Notes under the pieces: generated by a model
Databases searched by the model: none
Seen by the model: only the letters and a program-made list of their open reading frames with translations
Told to the model about the DNA's origin: nothing
Shown here: positions 1 to 19,867 of the stretch, one piece after another
How positions within the stretch are numbered: the stretch's first letter is position 1
How the letters are laid out: the number at the start of each line of letters is the position of its first letter
Translations under genes and position numbers: made by a program
Origin: Erpobdella octoculata
Lineage: Eukaryota; Annelida; Clitellata; Hirudinida; Erpobdellidae
Assembly (NCBI GenBank): GCA_963978895.1
Contig: OZ022240.1
Span: 2,440,119-2,504,118, forward strand
DNA length: 64,000 bases
Reading direction: 5' to 3'

Positions 1-550
1 GTTTGTTCAACAAAAATGCAAATATTTAACTGAAACAAAATCTAGATAATTTATTATTTCACAGTTTTTTTTAACTCATAAAACGGTTGAAATTTAGAGA
101 TTCGAGCTTTCGAGTTTGGTGCTGATAGTAGTAGTGATATTTGCATCGACATCCCCCCCCCATTGATCCCGTTTTAACGTAATGAACTCAACAATAATAA
201 TCATTATAACAATCATTATATTAATCATTATAATAATCATTTCAAGAAAGAACTTTGATTTTTTTCGACCGCAAGTCAAAAAATCACCTAAAAATCAATT
301 TTAAATCTTTTCGATTCGTGTTTTTTTTAATAGAACTTTACACGAAGCATGTAGGGACATTTTTTGTTAGAAAAAATTAAATTTCTGGGAGTTTTCCGTT
401 CAGTTATAAATAACCGAGTATTAATTTATGGCTATTAAAATATTGATATCTTTTATTTTCGCACCAGCTGTTCGCAGAACGTTTTCATTCGTTCATCGTT
501 GTTTTCTTCATAATTATTTTGCGTTCTTTTTCAATTACTCGATGCATTTT

Positions 551-906
<356 letters not shown>

Positions 907-1035
907 ATGATGGACTCAACCTGCGCAGGTAAATGTTCAAGAAATGATTAGCTCAACTGACTGAATAACATGGTTATTACTGCTCTACATTGTAAGTGGA
1001 TTTAAAGTAAATATCAGAGTACCTACGGCAATGTT

Positions 1036-1235
1036 NNNNNNNNNNNNNNNNNNNNNNNNNNNNNNNNNNNNNNNNNNNNNNNNNNNNNNNNNNNNNNNNN
1101 NNNNNNNNNNNNNNNNNNNNNNNNNNNNNNNNNNNNNNNNNNNNNNNNNNNNNNNNNNNNNNNNNNNNNNNNNNNNNNNNNNNNNNNNNNNNNNNNNNNN
1201 NNNNNNNNNNNNNNNNNNNNNNNNNNNNNNNNNNN
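1036..1235. other. Assembly gap (200 N)
   Basis: Exactly 200 N bases, a conventional placeholder length, so the true distance is unknown. No gene can be called across it. Confidence 0.99.
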
Positions 1236-2086
1236 TTCATCTCCTGGCGGTGCTTCCGATGTCAAATAAATTTTTCTTAAATACGTTTATAAATTAAATA
1301 CTCAAATTTTAATTGACTTTTGATTACCCATATTTATTTCCCATATTTTGATCACTTTTATTTAATACTTGAGGTGAGGTAGGGTAGATCGTCTACTCGG
1401 TGTTGAATTCAAAAGGGGAGTGGCAGGGGCGTGTACACCCCCACCCTGGTCATCAAGAAATTTTTATGCTCTATATTTTTTTTTATTTTACATCTACTCA
1501 TTTATTCAGAAAACTGCATAGTATAAAGTTTGAAAGTGTTTTAAATCTGAAGAACTTTAAATTGTATTTTAATTTCTATAACCTATGTCTTATGTAAACC
1601 AATAAAGCAATTTTAAATCAACTCCAACCACAAGAGATATCGTTCAACAATAAATATTTTTATATATTTATTCTTGTTTAACAGTAAAAAAATAAAAATG
1701 AAAAACAAAACAAATATTTTATATTACAAACTCAAAGACAAATGAATAAAAACTTGTTTAATTTTCTTTTAATAAGGACAATCTCTCAAAAAATGAAGAA
1801 AAAACTTCAATGAAAGTTCAAGATTAGTAGATGTGCGACTTAAAACGGAATCGATTCGCCGAAAGACACTCAATGACGCGCCACTTTCACCGACTGACCG
1901 GCTACTTCATCGACTTGACCGACTTCAAAAGATGGCCGACCACCGAAACAATAAATCGAATGTACAAACAAACAAATAAATAGAAAAAAAAACTAAAAAA
2001 CCGAGCTACAGTAATAAATTATAAGTTACATCAATGTCTCATAACAATCATCATCATCATCACCGTCGTCGTCGCCAAGCTATCGG
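1236..2086. other. AT-rich intergenic DNA, 3' flank of IL-17-like gene A
   Basis: No supported coding sequence. It contains a short GC-rich patch near 1370-1455 (transposon-remnant-like, with CACCCCCACC runs). The part nearest 2086 is the downstream flank, probably including the 3' UTR, of the minus-strand IL-17-like gene. Confidence 0.5.
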
Positions 2087-2596
2087 CTAGCCGAGGACAA
2101 GTTTACAGCCGACGTATATTTTTTCAATCTCCCAGTTCCATCTCGCTCCGCGGCGCTTGAGAACTGGGAGATTATAAGCGACGTTCTCGCACCGAGACTC
2201 CGACAGACTGACTCTATTATCTCTCAGACTCGTCTTGTTGTTATAACATCTCTGCTGGAGCAAGGTCTTCGGTAGTCTCTTTTCGTTCCTTTCCGTGCTG
2301 AAGATGCTGCGGCAGGCTGGATCGTAGTAGCTGTCGTTCATGGTCTTTGTCATCTGGGTCAGAAGAGCAGTTTGAAAACGGCATTCGTTTGGAACTCTGA
2401 AAATTTTTGTCCTTTTTGTCGTTTTGTTGTTCTTGACAGCTTTACCACTCGTTTCTCCAAGACTGATGTTCCATGGTGACGGTGACGGTGGCGGCGGTGT
2501 TGCTATCGATGTGCTCCAGCAGCACTGGAAAACAAACGCAAATGTAGCCAACGACAGCAAAACCACAAATTCTTCATTGTTAACTTTCATCTTCAT
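2087..2596 (-). CDS. IL-17-like cytokine A (single exon)
   Basis: A 169-residue secreted protein in one exon. Residues 1-29 form a hydrophobic signal peptide, followed by a Pro/Ser-rich linker. The C-terminal half carries the IL-17 signature: RLPKTLLQQRC (family RYPxxI-A-C), ENVAYNLPVLKR (family Y-x-x-PVLRR) and IEKIYVGCKLV (family I-x-VGC-C). Mature cysteines are at 72, 95, 117, 136 and 164. IL-17 cytokines are dimeric ligands for IL-17 receptors in mucosal defence, and invertebrate members are often intronless. The last C-x-C of the family is reduced to a single Cys (GCKLV), and the C-x-C after RLPK is also a single Cys, so only part of the usual disulfide pattern can form. The ATG at 2596 gives the full signal peptide; Met3 is an alternative start. 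A paralogue lies at 19370-19867. The family call is from motif recognition, not a search. Confidence 0.8.
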   Translation of the reverse strand: MKMKVNNEEFVVLLSLATFAFVFQCCWSTSIATPPPPSPSPWNISLGETSGKAVKNNKTTKRTKIFRVPNECRFQTALLTQMTKTMNDSYYDPACRSIFSTERNEKRLPKTLLQQRCYNNKTSLRDNRVSLSESRCENVAYNLPVLKRRGARWNWEIEKIYVGCKLVLG

Positions 2597-3495
2597 TTTC
2601 TTTCTAAATGTCTTTGATTTTCAATCAAACGATTTTTTTTTTTAAACCAAGTTCAATCAAGTTACTGGAATCGACCGATTTACTGAAGAGAATTTGACAA
2701 ACTTTAACCATATTGAAGGACACCTACCGTATTTAAGCATTTTTTTTTATTATTCCAGGGGCGTAAAATTAAATCTCCATTTTTCTCTCAGCGGTGAAAT
2801 ACACAGACGTTTGACTCAATAACCTCTCGTTTTTAACATAGATCAGTTCGTCATCGTCGTCTCTGTAGCCACCACCTTGACAGCCTGTTGAGATCTCTCT
2901 CGCTCTGGGCTTTCCCGAGCTGGCTGTCGTTCTGGTTGCGATGGTGCTAATTGCACTTTATTGCTGTGCGTAATTATGACAAAGTTATTAGGCCTTGTTG
3001 CTGTTGTTGTTGATTTTTCTGTTGCTGTTACATGAAGTTGTACATAATTAATTAATCATTTAAAGCCGTATCGTGCAGAAGATGAGACTTATAGGCCTAT
3101 GACTGAGTGTTAAAGAAGCCTACGCTTAGGTACTGTTAGGCTTTATTATTATTGACTTGAACCACTATGTTTCTGGTACTTTTAGAATTATTTCAGTTGA
3201 ATACAGGCCCTGGTTGTCACTAATATAATATATCAGCTTAGCTTTTTTGGAAGGAAAAAATACAAAGGCTTTGGAAAATTTTTGGAAATGATGAAATAAA
3301 GTACCTGCATCCTCCTCGCCCCCCCCCCCCCCCAAGAATTTCTGGATCTACCACACTAAATATGGTTTTAATCGAGTGGTTCAGAAGACTAAAGCGGCCG
3401 CCTGTGTGAGAACCACTACAAAATACTAATTAAATTTAAAAACCAATTTTTGGGGTTTTTTTGCTTAAGAACCTGATAAAACGTCACTTCTAATT

Positions 3496-3665
3496 TGTTG
3501 GCCTTGAAGTTGTAGGCCTTGAAGTTGTAGGCATTGAAGTTGTTGGCCTTGAAGTTGTAGGCCTTGAAGTTGTAGGCATTGAAGTTGTTGGCCTTGAAGT
3601 TGTAGGCCTTGAAGTTGTAGGCACTTTCTAAGAACTTCAGCCTTGAAGTTGTAGGCACTTTCTAA
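3496..3665. repeat. 15-bp minisatellite (GGCCTTGAAGTTGTA)
   Basis: About nine copies of a 15-bp unit. TA/TT and CC/CA variants recur every third unit, giving a 45-bp higher-order period. The array ends in a duplicated GGCACTTTCTAAGAACTTC segment. The 80- and 123-residue minus-strand frames here only read the repeat. Confidence 0.93.
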
Positions 3666-4105
3666 GAACTTCCGTCTAGGCAGCAAAACAGGCTTTGTTT
3701 TAACTTCAGCAGCGTAATTTTTTTTTATTAGGTGTTTTTTCACTGGCAGCGTTTCATCGTAACCGCATTCTGTTTCCCACGAACAATTTAAATAAATAGC
3801 GATGAGAATTTTTTTCATTTTATTATTGATGTTCATTTGGTAATTAAACTATTTTTATTAATGCATTTAGGTTTTTATGTTTGTCTGTTTGTCTTTTTTT
3901 GTTTGTTTTTGTTTGATTGTTTGTCTGTCTTTGTTTTTTGTTTGTTTGCTTTTCTATTTCTCTAAAGAGATTTTTGCACTAATGTTTAAATAACGTTTTA
4001 AAAAAATTGACAATAAAAAAGACGACAAATTTAAAATGTCTTTTTAAATATCTAAACCAGCGCAGCAGCATTATAAAAAACGTTATTTTTAACTACCTCT
4101 TAATT

Positions 4106-4109
<4 letters not shown>

Positions 4110-4181
<72 letters not shown>

Positions 4182-4197
4182 ACAGCAACAAAAACAA
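4110..4197. repeat. (CAA)n microsatellite with CAT interruptions
   Basis: CAA/CAT trinucleotides for about 85 bp. The poly-Asn frame across it has no support as a gene. Confidence 0.93.
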
Positions 4198-4324
4198 TTT
4201 AAAAATTCATTATGTAGTTGGCAAACTGATCCATACGATTGCGAGGTGACTGCATGATAGAAAGGATGAAAAAAGGACGCTGCGACAAATATCAAAAAAT
4301 TACACAAAAACAATACATCTTGTG

Positions 4325-4400
4325 AACTACTAATTTATTAGGTCATTCACTTTTGGAAAATCCAAACTACTAATTTATTGGGTTATTCATTTTTGGAAAA
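4325..4400. repeat. Two tandem copies of a 40-bp unit
   Basis: Both copies start AACTACTAATTTATT and end TTTTGGAAAA. They differ at a few positions. Confidence 0.85.
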
Positions 4401-4707
4401 GAGCTTTGCTCCAATCCCTTTCTGCCAAATCCATAATGAGCTTCTACTTCACATTTTTTCTTAACCTTTCTTCTACCAGGGCACAAGCTTTAAAGTTCAA
4501 TTCTCATCCTTTTCTACATATGTTTAAAAACATTTCTAAAAAAAATTAAAACTCCTATGTTGTAAACTACCGCGGAGAACAAATTTACAGTCATTTTTTT
4601 CACACGACTTCTAATACTTTTCCAGCACTCAAACGCTGGTCACAGCTGGTAACTCTTTTGGCCTGACTGTCCCGCCATGGTGTTATGAGGGTCTGGAAGC
4701 GCTGTAT

Positions 4708-4885
4708 AAAATACATTCAAGAGTTTACATGTCATACTACTTTAATGTTTGAGCTGTTAAAATAACTCTTGGGTATCCAGAAGGGTCAGATAGGTATTTG
4801 ACTGTAGAAAATACATTTAAGAGTTTATTTATCATACTACGTTAATGTTCGAGCTTTTAAAATAACTCTAAGTATCCAGGGAGAG
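4708..4885. repeat. Diverged tandem duplication, period 100 bp
   Basis: Copies begin at 4708 and 4808 (AAAATACATT, AAGAGTTTA, TCATACTAC, TTAATGTT, GAGCT, TTAAAATAACTCT), with scattered substitutions. Both are followed by a GTATCCAG block. Confidence 0.85.
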
Positions 4886-5134
4886 GGGTCGGATAAAGTA
4901 TTTTAAGTATTTGAATATTTGGGCAGGTGTATTTTCTATTGGCAAGCCACTCAGGTGTTTAAGAATGTTTGATTAGCAAATTTTACAGGTAGTTAGGTAT
5001 CACTTTTGTTTTAGCACCTTGTATACAGCGATCCATTTCATAATAAAGTCTTAATTTAAATTTAAATGTAAAATGTAAAAAATGTAAATGTAAATGTAAA
5101 TGATTTGTGTTGTTTAATTTAATCAATAAGCTTG

Positions 5135-12762
<7,628 letters not shown>

Positions 12763-13985
12763 TGTCTTCTAATTCTGATAAACCAGCTTATACAAAAGTC
12801 TTGTCCTGTCCTAGAAGCAATGACTGAGATTTGTTGAGCTTTTTATATTCTCGTTTAAGTATATAGACAATATAGAGATTATAGCTATTTATATAGAGAG
12901 CGATATGCAGTGGCGGATCCAGGAATTCCCGATAGGGAGATCGTCGTCAACTTTTTTTCCATGAATAGTCGTGAACCGGGGGAATAACCGTAGCTCATTT
13001 TCTTTCTTTTTTTAAATTTCCAAAAAAGTCAACTTTTTTCTCCAGGAATTATACTCGATCTCATTTTATAAGAGAAAAAATCACAAAAAGTAGTCCACCT
13101 TTATTTCCAAGAATAGTCATTTGAAAAAAAAAGTTTTTCTAGTACAAAATTTTTTTATTGATAATCTATTTGGGAAATTGCATTATTCCACCCCACCCCC
13201 CCCCCCCATCTTCCCCTGGATCCGTTATCCGTCACTGGCGACATGTCGTTTGTATGATAACCGTAACAATTTTTTATGTTAAGTTACCTTATATTTAAAA
13301 TATTAAAATAAGTCGTAAAACGTTTTTGAATTATCATTGTTTTGGATTCGCATATTTTTCATGAAAGTGGCCGCTGCAGCGCTTCATAACATAAACATAA
13401 AAAAAAAATTATCCCATAGACGAGCCTCTGCTTATATTAGTTCGGAAACTTTATACTGACAAAATAACGCAGCATTTATTTCATCGCTGGCTGCTATTTC
13501 CCGAAATGGTAAATATTGTAACCTTTGACTACAGCTAATAATACAGCTAATACTTTTTAAAGTAAATTGAGCCAACGAACGAAACGAACGTGATGCTTTT
13601 TTACAATTGTTACATGGGTTACAATTCACACTACTAATTTGCTTCAGGAGAATTAATAAACATAATTTAAATATATCATCTTTAACATGAGTTTTGTAAA
13701 AATTCTTTCAACGTACCGTGGCGTCCTGTTTGAAAAGTTGTAATTACTTGACTTGTTTAGTTATAAGTTTTTTAATACATTCTGTTCTAAATTGCTGTTT
13801 TTATTTAACTATGTTTAACAGGTATTATTTCAGTATCTAATTAAAAATTTCTAAATATTGGCAATATCTTATCTCTTAAAATGAAATCAAACTAACAAAC
13901 CAGCCTATTTACTATTACCTAGATAAAGTTTGTTAACAACCAGTCAACAATAATCTTTTATTCGATTCGCAATACTTTTACTTAG
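12763..13985. promoter_or_regulatory. Divergent intergenic region between transporter and DCUN1D
   Basis: The minus-strand transporter starts at 12762, and the first certain DCUN1D exon on the plus strand starts at 13986, so both genes' 5' control sequences should lie in this 1.2 kb. It contains a MITE at 12908-13237. A possible one-codon DCUN1D start exon lies at 13506-13508 (ATG directly followed by GTAAAT). No clear TATA box or CpG island is seen. Confidence 0.45.
12908..13237. mobile_element. hAT-like MITE with 8-bp target-site duplication
   Basis: It starts CAGTGGCGGATCCAGG and ends CCTGGATCCGTTATCCGTCACTG-like, so the ends are an imperfect terminal inverted repeat. The flanks GCGATATG (12900-12907) and GCGACATG (13238-13245) match at 7 of 8 positions, the 8-bp duplication expected of hAT transposases. 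It has no coding capacity and is AT-rich inside with C-runs near the right end. It sits about 145 bp upstream of the transporter start codon. Confidence 0.8.
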
Positions 13986-16900
13986 CACAAGTTGAAGTCG
14001 ACGCAGAGAGACAAAGTACGGCAGTTCATGTCGTTCACTCAAACATGCGAGAAAACGGCAATCAGCTGTCTGACCGCTCACGACTGGAAAATAGACGTCG
14101 CCGTCGACAACTACTATCAGTTCCCAGATCGATACCACAGAGAATCCAAACCTGTTCTTGATAGGAAAAAAATTGAAATGTTATTCAACAGATACAAAGG
14201 TGAATTTGTTTAATTATTTATTTGGTGATTTAGCTCCTTTTTCATTACAGTGGTTATATCAAAAAATAAACTTATTTTGTTTTAATAAAGTACATTTTTT
14301 AATCATTTCATTCAAATTTGTTGACTTAACATAAATTTGCAGTCCATAGAATTTGCAAGTCACTTTCTTTTCTTTGACATTATGATCAGTATCTTGTTGA
14401 TATTGTTTGCTAAAGCTATTAAGTGCAAAAGAATCTAAATTAACGTTATTTTTATATTGCATTGCATATTTGATTAATCGGCTCTAATGTAATTTTTACT
14501 GTGTGTGAAAATTTACTAAGCGCTGCTAGATAATAAGATTAGAATTTTTGATATTGGGGACGAAGGTTCTGATGGTTATTTCTAATCCACAAAAGGGTCT
14601 AAATTAAATAATAATTATATATTTATGTCTGTCATTCACTCCTTTTCTACGAGATTTAGAACCTGAACGTACCCTTCCGACTATCAATACAAGGATAAAT
14701 AAGAGTATCAGGCAGCAAAGTGCCTGCGACTGTAGTAATGCGTAAGAAATATATATATATTTTATAAAAACGAAACTCTTTCCACATTTGAATGATGTGA
14801 GTGGCCGTTGACCATGCTATTTGATAACTTAATAAATAAATAAAATAAAAAATTAATAAATAAATACATTTACTCTCAGACCCTCACGACGAGGACAAAA
14901 TCACGGCCGAGGGGATGATGAAATTTCTCGACGACCTCAACCTGAACCCGGAGAGTCGAACCGTTCTAATTATGGCCTGGAAGTTCGGGGCTGCCACCCA
15001 ATGTGTCTTCACGAAAGAGGAATTCGTCAACGGCTTCCTAGAACTGGGGTTAGTCTCGTCGGCGTATATATTTTTTTAACCCTGCTACTACCAATTGGGT
15101 CAAAATTGACTCCAGAGGTACTTTGAAAAGCTGCCCCTACTACACCCATGATCAGAATTCGGTGAAATTTTGTGACTTTGTGCAAATGTACCCTTGAATT
15201 TTTTTTAATTTGGTCACAAAATTTCACCGAATTCTGATCGTTGTTATTTTACCCTTGGTAGTAGCAGGGTTAAACGTCTCTTCTCAGTTCCAGGGCCGAA
15301 GTTGGATATTCAACCCGTTATTTAGCTCCCTCAAAATTTCAGATTTAATGCTGAATCTTTCTTCAGGTCGAACAGACTACCATATTGTCCAGCTTAACAC
15401 ATCCAGGCAGACCACCATAAAATTGTTGACTCCCTAGTATAAATAAATCTTGTGGTATCACAAGAGAAATGGCTGACAAAATTACTGATGACATGCAAGT
15501 TATATAGAAAAATTAAATAGTTTTCTCCCTTTTAATTATTCGAAAATGTGTTTAAATACTAAATTTTTTATATAGATCTTTGTTTTAATATATCTCTCGA
15601 TTAATTATATTGATCTTGTTGTGGTATAATTATAATTTAGACTTTATGCATTTTACACATCCTTTACAGTTTAAGTAAAGCTGGAACAGTACAATTATAT
15701 TACCCAGGCTCTGCTATTTTGGTCTAAGTACAATTTAAATATTATGCATTTTGCTCAGTTTACCCTAAATGCCCTCTCACTCACTGGTTGGTAAATTGTT
15801 GTTAGAATAATAAATTTATAAAATAATAGCTTCATGTTTGTTTGTAATTTTATGATATAAAGTTAGTTTCATTTAATTCTCGATTAAATTATTTCCACTG
15901 AATAAATTACGTACCATGCAGTAAAAGTATCTATGCCAAAAACTGCCTCTGATATGATTAAGAAAATTTTAAGGTCAAAATGAAATTATTTTTTGATTGG
16001 GGTTTTGTTTTATTAAAGCAATTTTATGATCAGATTAAATTATTTGTTGATTAATGTTTTGTTTTATTACCACCAGCGTTGACTCCATGGACCGACTAAA
16101 GGCCAGATGTTCGACTTTAGAGCAAGAAATTCTCGATCCGGTCCGATTAAAAGAATTCTATCAGTTCGCATTCAATTATGCTAAAAATCCCGGGCAAAAA
16201 TGCTTAGGTAAATTATTTTTTATTGATTTAATTTATTTGTTTATTTTAAAATTGTTGTTTTAATTTGATTTAATTTTCAGATCTTGACATGGCGATTGCT
16301 TACTGGAACATCGTACTTCAAGATAAATTCAAGTTCTTGGAACTATGGAGTCGATATCTTTTAGTGGGTTCTTCTCTTTGAGCATTTTTGCTGGTCTCAT
16401 TCTAGACTAGGTCCCTGAGTTTGATCTTCGGTCCAGTGCACGTTGGTTATTGATTCAGCCTACCATCTTCCCTTTGGGGGAGGACAAATGAGTCCAAGTT
16501 TTATGACTTGAGTGTAATAAGGGTTCAATTTCAACTTCTCTGATGGGTTGTTTAGTCCCAAGTTGATCCTGTCTAATGTCATTTCATAGAAGCTGCACCA
16601 TAATGTCATTGCATTTATTCTTATTTACTTTTGTATTGTTGTTTTTTTTTTTATACTTTTTTGTATTAATTTTTTTTTTATAATTTCTTTTATAGAGCCA
16701 TTACAAGAGAGCCATATCGAAAGATACTTGGAATCTCTTACTTGATTTCTCGCTCAATATCAACGACGACATGAGCAACTATGATGAAGAAGGTCATTTT
16801 ATTTTTTGTTTTTATTCTGACATATACAAATGTAGTTTATTTTAAGAAAAAAAAATTTTTTTTACAAAGGTGGTTATTTATGAAGATTATTATTATTCGA

Positions 16901-17386
16901 TTTAGTATGGATCAAAAGGTATAATTAAGAAAATACAGCTGTATCAGTGTTATTGTATACAAATTAATTCAGTTGTTATTCATCATATGTAATGTTAAAT
17001 AGGTCTTTACATTAGAGTAAGTAATTGGTAAAATAATTTCAAGTTAAACTATTTTATTGCACTTGAATTGATAAAGAATGGAGTTTTCAAATAACAATAT
17101 TTAACTAAAACACACTTTTTTACGTAATTGGTGTTGCAAGAGTACTACAAGCTTTGACCATTATTATTTCATATTAAATGGGATTCGCCATGCATGCAAA
17201 CCGCATGTTGTTTTTAGTGCTGCCATCACTGGGAAATATAAACTACCATTCTTTCTTTTTTTTTCAATCATCATCAATGTTATAACAGAATCTTTTATTT
17301 TCATTCCAGGTGCTTGGCCGGTACTCATAGACGACTTCGTGGAGTACGCCCGACCCATCGTACAGGGCCGGGTGACCCCGTTCTAG
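13986..17386 (+). CDS. DCUN1D1: DCN1-like protein (DCUN1D1/DCUN1D2), cullin neddylation co-E3
   Basis: Exons: 13986-14199, 14880-15048, 16077-16207, 16281-16363, 16696-16792, 17310-17386. With a start codon supplied upstream they give 257 residues in one frame; vertebrate DCUN1D1 and DCUN1D2 are about 259. The N-terminus reads (M)[14 protein letters not shown], as in vertebrate DCUN1D2, so the initiator ATG must be a separate exon joined before CAC; ATG at 13506-13508, followed by GTAAAT, is a candidate. The UBA domain is near residues 8-45. The PONY/DCUN1 domain follows, with [40 protein letters not shown], and the acidic cullin-binding stretch [20 protein letters not shown]. The protein binds Cullin WHB and acetylated UBE2M to promote NEDD8 transfer. 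A poly(A) signal candidate (AATAAA) is at 17749. A piggyBac-like MITE sits in the intron after the 14880-15048 exon. Confidence 0.95.
15080..15269. mobile_element. piggyBac-like MITE with TTAA target sites and internal hairpin
   Basis: 190 bp, flanked on both sides by TTAA (15076-15079 and 15270-15273). It begins CCCTGCTACTACC and ends with the perfect reverse complement GGTAGTAGCAGGG. Inside is a perfect 27-bp inverted repeat (15150-15176 and 15213-15239). TTAA plus CCC/GGG ends are diagnostic of piggyBac-type insertion. Non-autonomous; it lies in a DCUN1D intron on the sense strand. Confidence 0.9.
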
Positions 17387-19369
17387 CCGATAATTGTTCG
17401 ATTTGGCGGTCTTTAGTTGTTTATTTTTTTCGGTTTTTATTTCTTTGTTTGACATTGTTTGCTCGGAGTGGAGTGAGATGATGTTTGTGTCCTGTGGCGA
17501 TGGAGATGGAAGTGAAATTGAAAGCAGTACTATAGCCTTTTAATCTCTCTATATATATATATATATATATATTTCATCATTATAAAGGTTGGATAATCTT
17601 GTTGCTTAGTAGGAACGTTTAACTCTCAACAATTGTGATTCCATTCGATATATATCGACCCAAATGAGTGAACGTTTACAGTGTTAATAGTTTCAGACTT
17701 TTGGAGTTGCGTTTTACCTAAGCTCGTTTCCCCAGGATGTTTCAGTACAATAAATTGTGTTGCGAATTATTACGATATTATCGGTCAGCTAAGGGCCTCC
17801 CTGTCTCCCCCAATGACGTCCCTGGAATTGTGTATTTTCATTTTGGAAATTTTCAGGAACTCCATTTTAATATTTTCAAAAAGAATTTGGGGGGCACCCT
17901 TGCTTCCCGCCTCCCCAAATGGCACTCTTGAATTTATGCTGTGGCTTTATTCCAAAATCCTCTAAAAATTTCCTAATTTTTTCATCCAAAAAATGTTTTT
18001 AGAAATATCTTTGGAGGACCTTCCCCAATCGTCGCCCCTGGATTTGTGTATTGCCTCCAAGAGTACGTTAATGCGTAAAATTTGGAGTTAAAAGATCAAT
18101 GGGAAGTAGAAAAATCGAATGCAGGAATTTTAGAAAATCCTTGGGGCCACCTCCCAACCAAATGACGACCATGGGTACGTGTGTATTGTTTTCAAAAGTA
18201 CCTAAATGTGCAAAATTAGAAGTCAACAAATCAATGGGAAGTGGTCGATAAGTTTTTCTTACAAGCAAACAAACATCAGGTGAAGCTAATAGAAGCGTGT
18301 TCAAAAGTCATTTGAATTGGCATCAGTTAGAAGTTAGAACATTTCCTTTAGAATAGAAGATATCAAAAAAAGTATCGAATGTATATCCTTGATCTTGACG
18401 AAAACATCAGGGATCCTATATCTTCTTATAGTCCTTTTCTCGTTGCCACAATTGACAAAGCACCTCAATGGATTGCGTGATGCGTCTAACCCGTGGTTTC
18501 GGGGGAGACAAAAACCGGACAACGTAGGAAAATAAACAATTAATGGCTTTTTGTTCGTTTAACGTCCCTAGTTCGGTTTAAGCCAATTTGTACTAATCTG
18601 TAAGTGACAGCCTCTGGGTGTAGGTATAATAATTAAGAATTTAAAAAAAATTATAGCGGAGAACCTAGAATCAATTTACAGTATTGGCGTCATTTGGGGG
18701 AGGCAGGAGGAAATTTCCCCCTCCCCCCAAGGATTTTGTGAAAAAAAGTTGCTAAAAAAGCAGATTTGCATATTGGCTTTTAGAAATTTTTTGGAGATAG
18801 TATATTTCTGACTACTTTCCTCTTCCTGTCATCTGTTATAATGTAAAGTTAAGGATTTATTAGAAAAAGTATTTGTAATGTTTTGGTCTTTAAAAAACTT
18901 TGCCACGAGAAGGTTTCCTAAATGTTTTACCCCTCCTACTCCTATGCATGTGTTCGAATGACACCCTCTGTCTATAACGACATCGGTTATATAGCATATG
19001 TTTATTTGTAGCAGAGAACACATAATCAAGTGTATATAGATGAGATCTTATCGTTCTTATAAGATCTGGCAAAATATTACTCAAAATTAAAAAGAAACTC
19101 AATGTAGAAAAATATTTTTATTGCAAAATAAAAACATTAAATTCAAGACACATGTACAAATTGAAAATTAGGTAGGTACCTACTAATCTACGATAACTTA
19201 ATTTATATATATATATCTACTATCTACATGACTTATATTCGAAAAGTCGCTGCTGCCAATGCCAATGACATTCCGGAATAGAAATATCGTCGAAAAGTAA
19301 AACAATAAATAGATGAAATAATTTAAAAGTAAATAAATTCAAAGTGTATATAAATATATCGTCATGTCG
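17387..19369. other. Intergenic DNA, DCUN1D 3' UTR and IL-17-like gene B 3' flank
   Basis: 17387-17760 is probably DCUN1D 3' UTR, with an (AT)n tract and an AATAAA at 17749. 17760-18800 is repeat-derived, with several diverged blocks carrying C-rich CTCCCC motifs. 19100-19369 is the presumed 3' UTR of the minus-strand IL-17-like gene. The ORFs here are short and unsupported. Confidence 0.5.
18045..18245. repeat. Diverged tandem duplication, period about 135 bp
   Basis: Copies at about 18045-18110 and 18180-18245 share TGTGTATTG, AAGTAC-like, AAAATT-GAAGT and ATCAATGGGAAGT blocks. A third weaker relative may lie near 17830. This looks like decayed transposon sequence. Confidence 0.7.
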
Positions 19370-19867
19370 CTACGATGAGGCAACCAGCTTGCACCCGACC
19401 TTTATTGATTCAACTTCCCACACCCAGTTTGACGCCTTCTTTCTTAATACAGGTAAATAATATATAACGTTGGCACAGCTGAAGTTAGATAGGTTGATAT
19501 CGCTTCTGGAGTAGTTTATTGGTTCAGTACTTGAGCAGCTGCGCTGTAGTATGATCTTCGGGACTCTGGTCGTAGTTTTGTCTTCGTCGATTAGGCTTGT
19601 GCTGCGACAGAAAGGGTCGTAATTTTCGTTCATGTATTTGATCGTCTGAGGAACAAGAGCTTTGAGTAGTCCACAGTCATCGAGCTGTATCGTTATGTTC
19701 GTGCTTGATCCTTCCGATGTAGTAGCCAGTTGTTCTTGATTGTCAGTCAGGTCTTGACTCACGCTATCTTCAAATGATGTTGGTGCACTCGAGCCGCAAT
19801 GGAAGACTAGTGTGACGATGTTCATCGAGACTAGAAAAACCTTTTGTAGATTGATGTTAAACTTCAT
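19370..19867 (-). CDS. IL-17-like cytokine B (single exon, paralogue of A)
   Basis: A 165-residue secreted protein, with a signal peptide at about residues 1-28 (KVFLVSMNIVTLVFHCGSSA). IL-17 features: RVPKIILQRSC, CANVIYYLPVLRKK, WVWEVESIKVGCKLV. Cysteines at 65, 87, 111, 131 and 159 have almost the same spacing as in copy A (72, 95, 117, 136, 164), and both share the W-x-WE element before I-x-VGCKLV. So A and B are paralogues with the same loss of the terminal C-x-C. The linker between signal peptide and domain is acidic and Ser/Thr-rich, unlike the Pro-rich linker of A. Two N-glycosylation sequons (NIT, NYS) are present. It is on the same strand as A, about 17 kb away, with the transporter and DCUN1D between them. 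Confidence 0.8.
   Translation of the reverse strand: MKFNINLQKVFLVSMNIVTLVFHCGSSAPTSFEDSVSQDLTDNQEQLATTSEGSSTNITIQLDDCGLLKALVPQTIKYMNENYDPFCRSTSLIDEDKTTTRVPKIILQRSCSSTEPINYSRSDINLSNFSCANVIYYLPVLRKKASNWVWEVESIKVGCKLVASS

Larger units (their letters stand above)
2597..5134. other. Intergenic DNA between IL-17-like gene A and the SLC6 transporter 3' end
   Basis: No coding sequence is supported. It holds small tandem repeats (listed separately), a C homopolymer next to a MITE-end-like sequence (TTTCTGGATCTACCAC, about 3338-3353), and T-rich runs. 2597-2800 is the presumed upstream region of IL-17-like gene A; I recognise no specific promoter motif. Confidence 0.5.

Noticed and set aside
977..1297. 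Open frames across the gap
   Set aside because: They consist of X residues from the 200 N bases.
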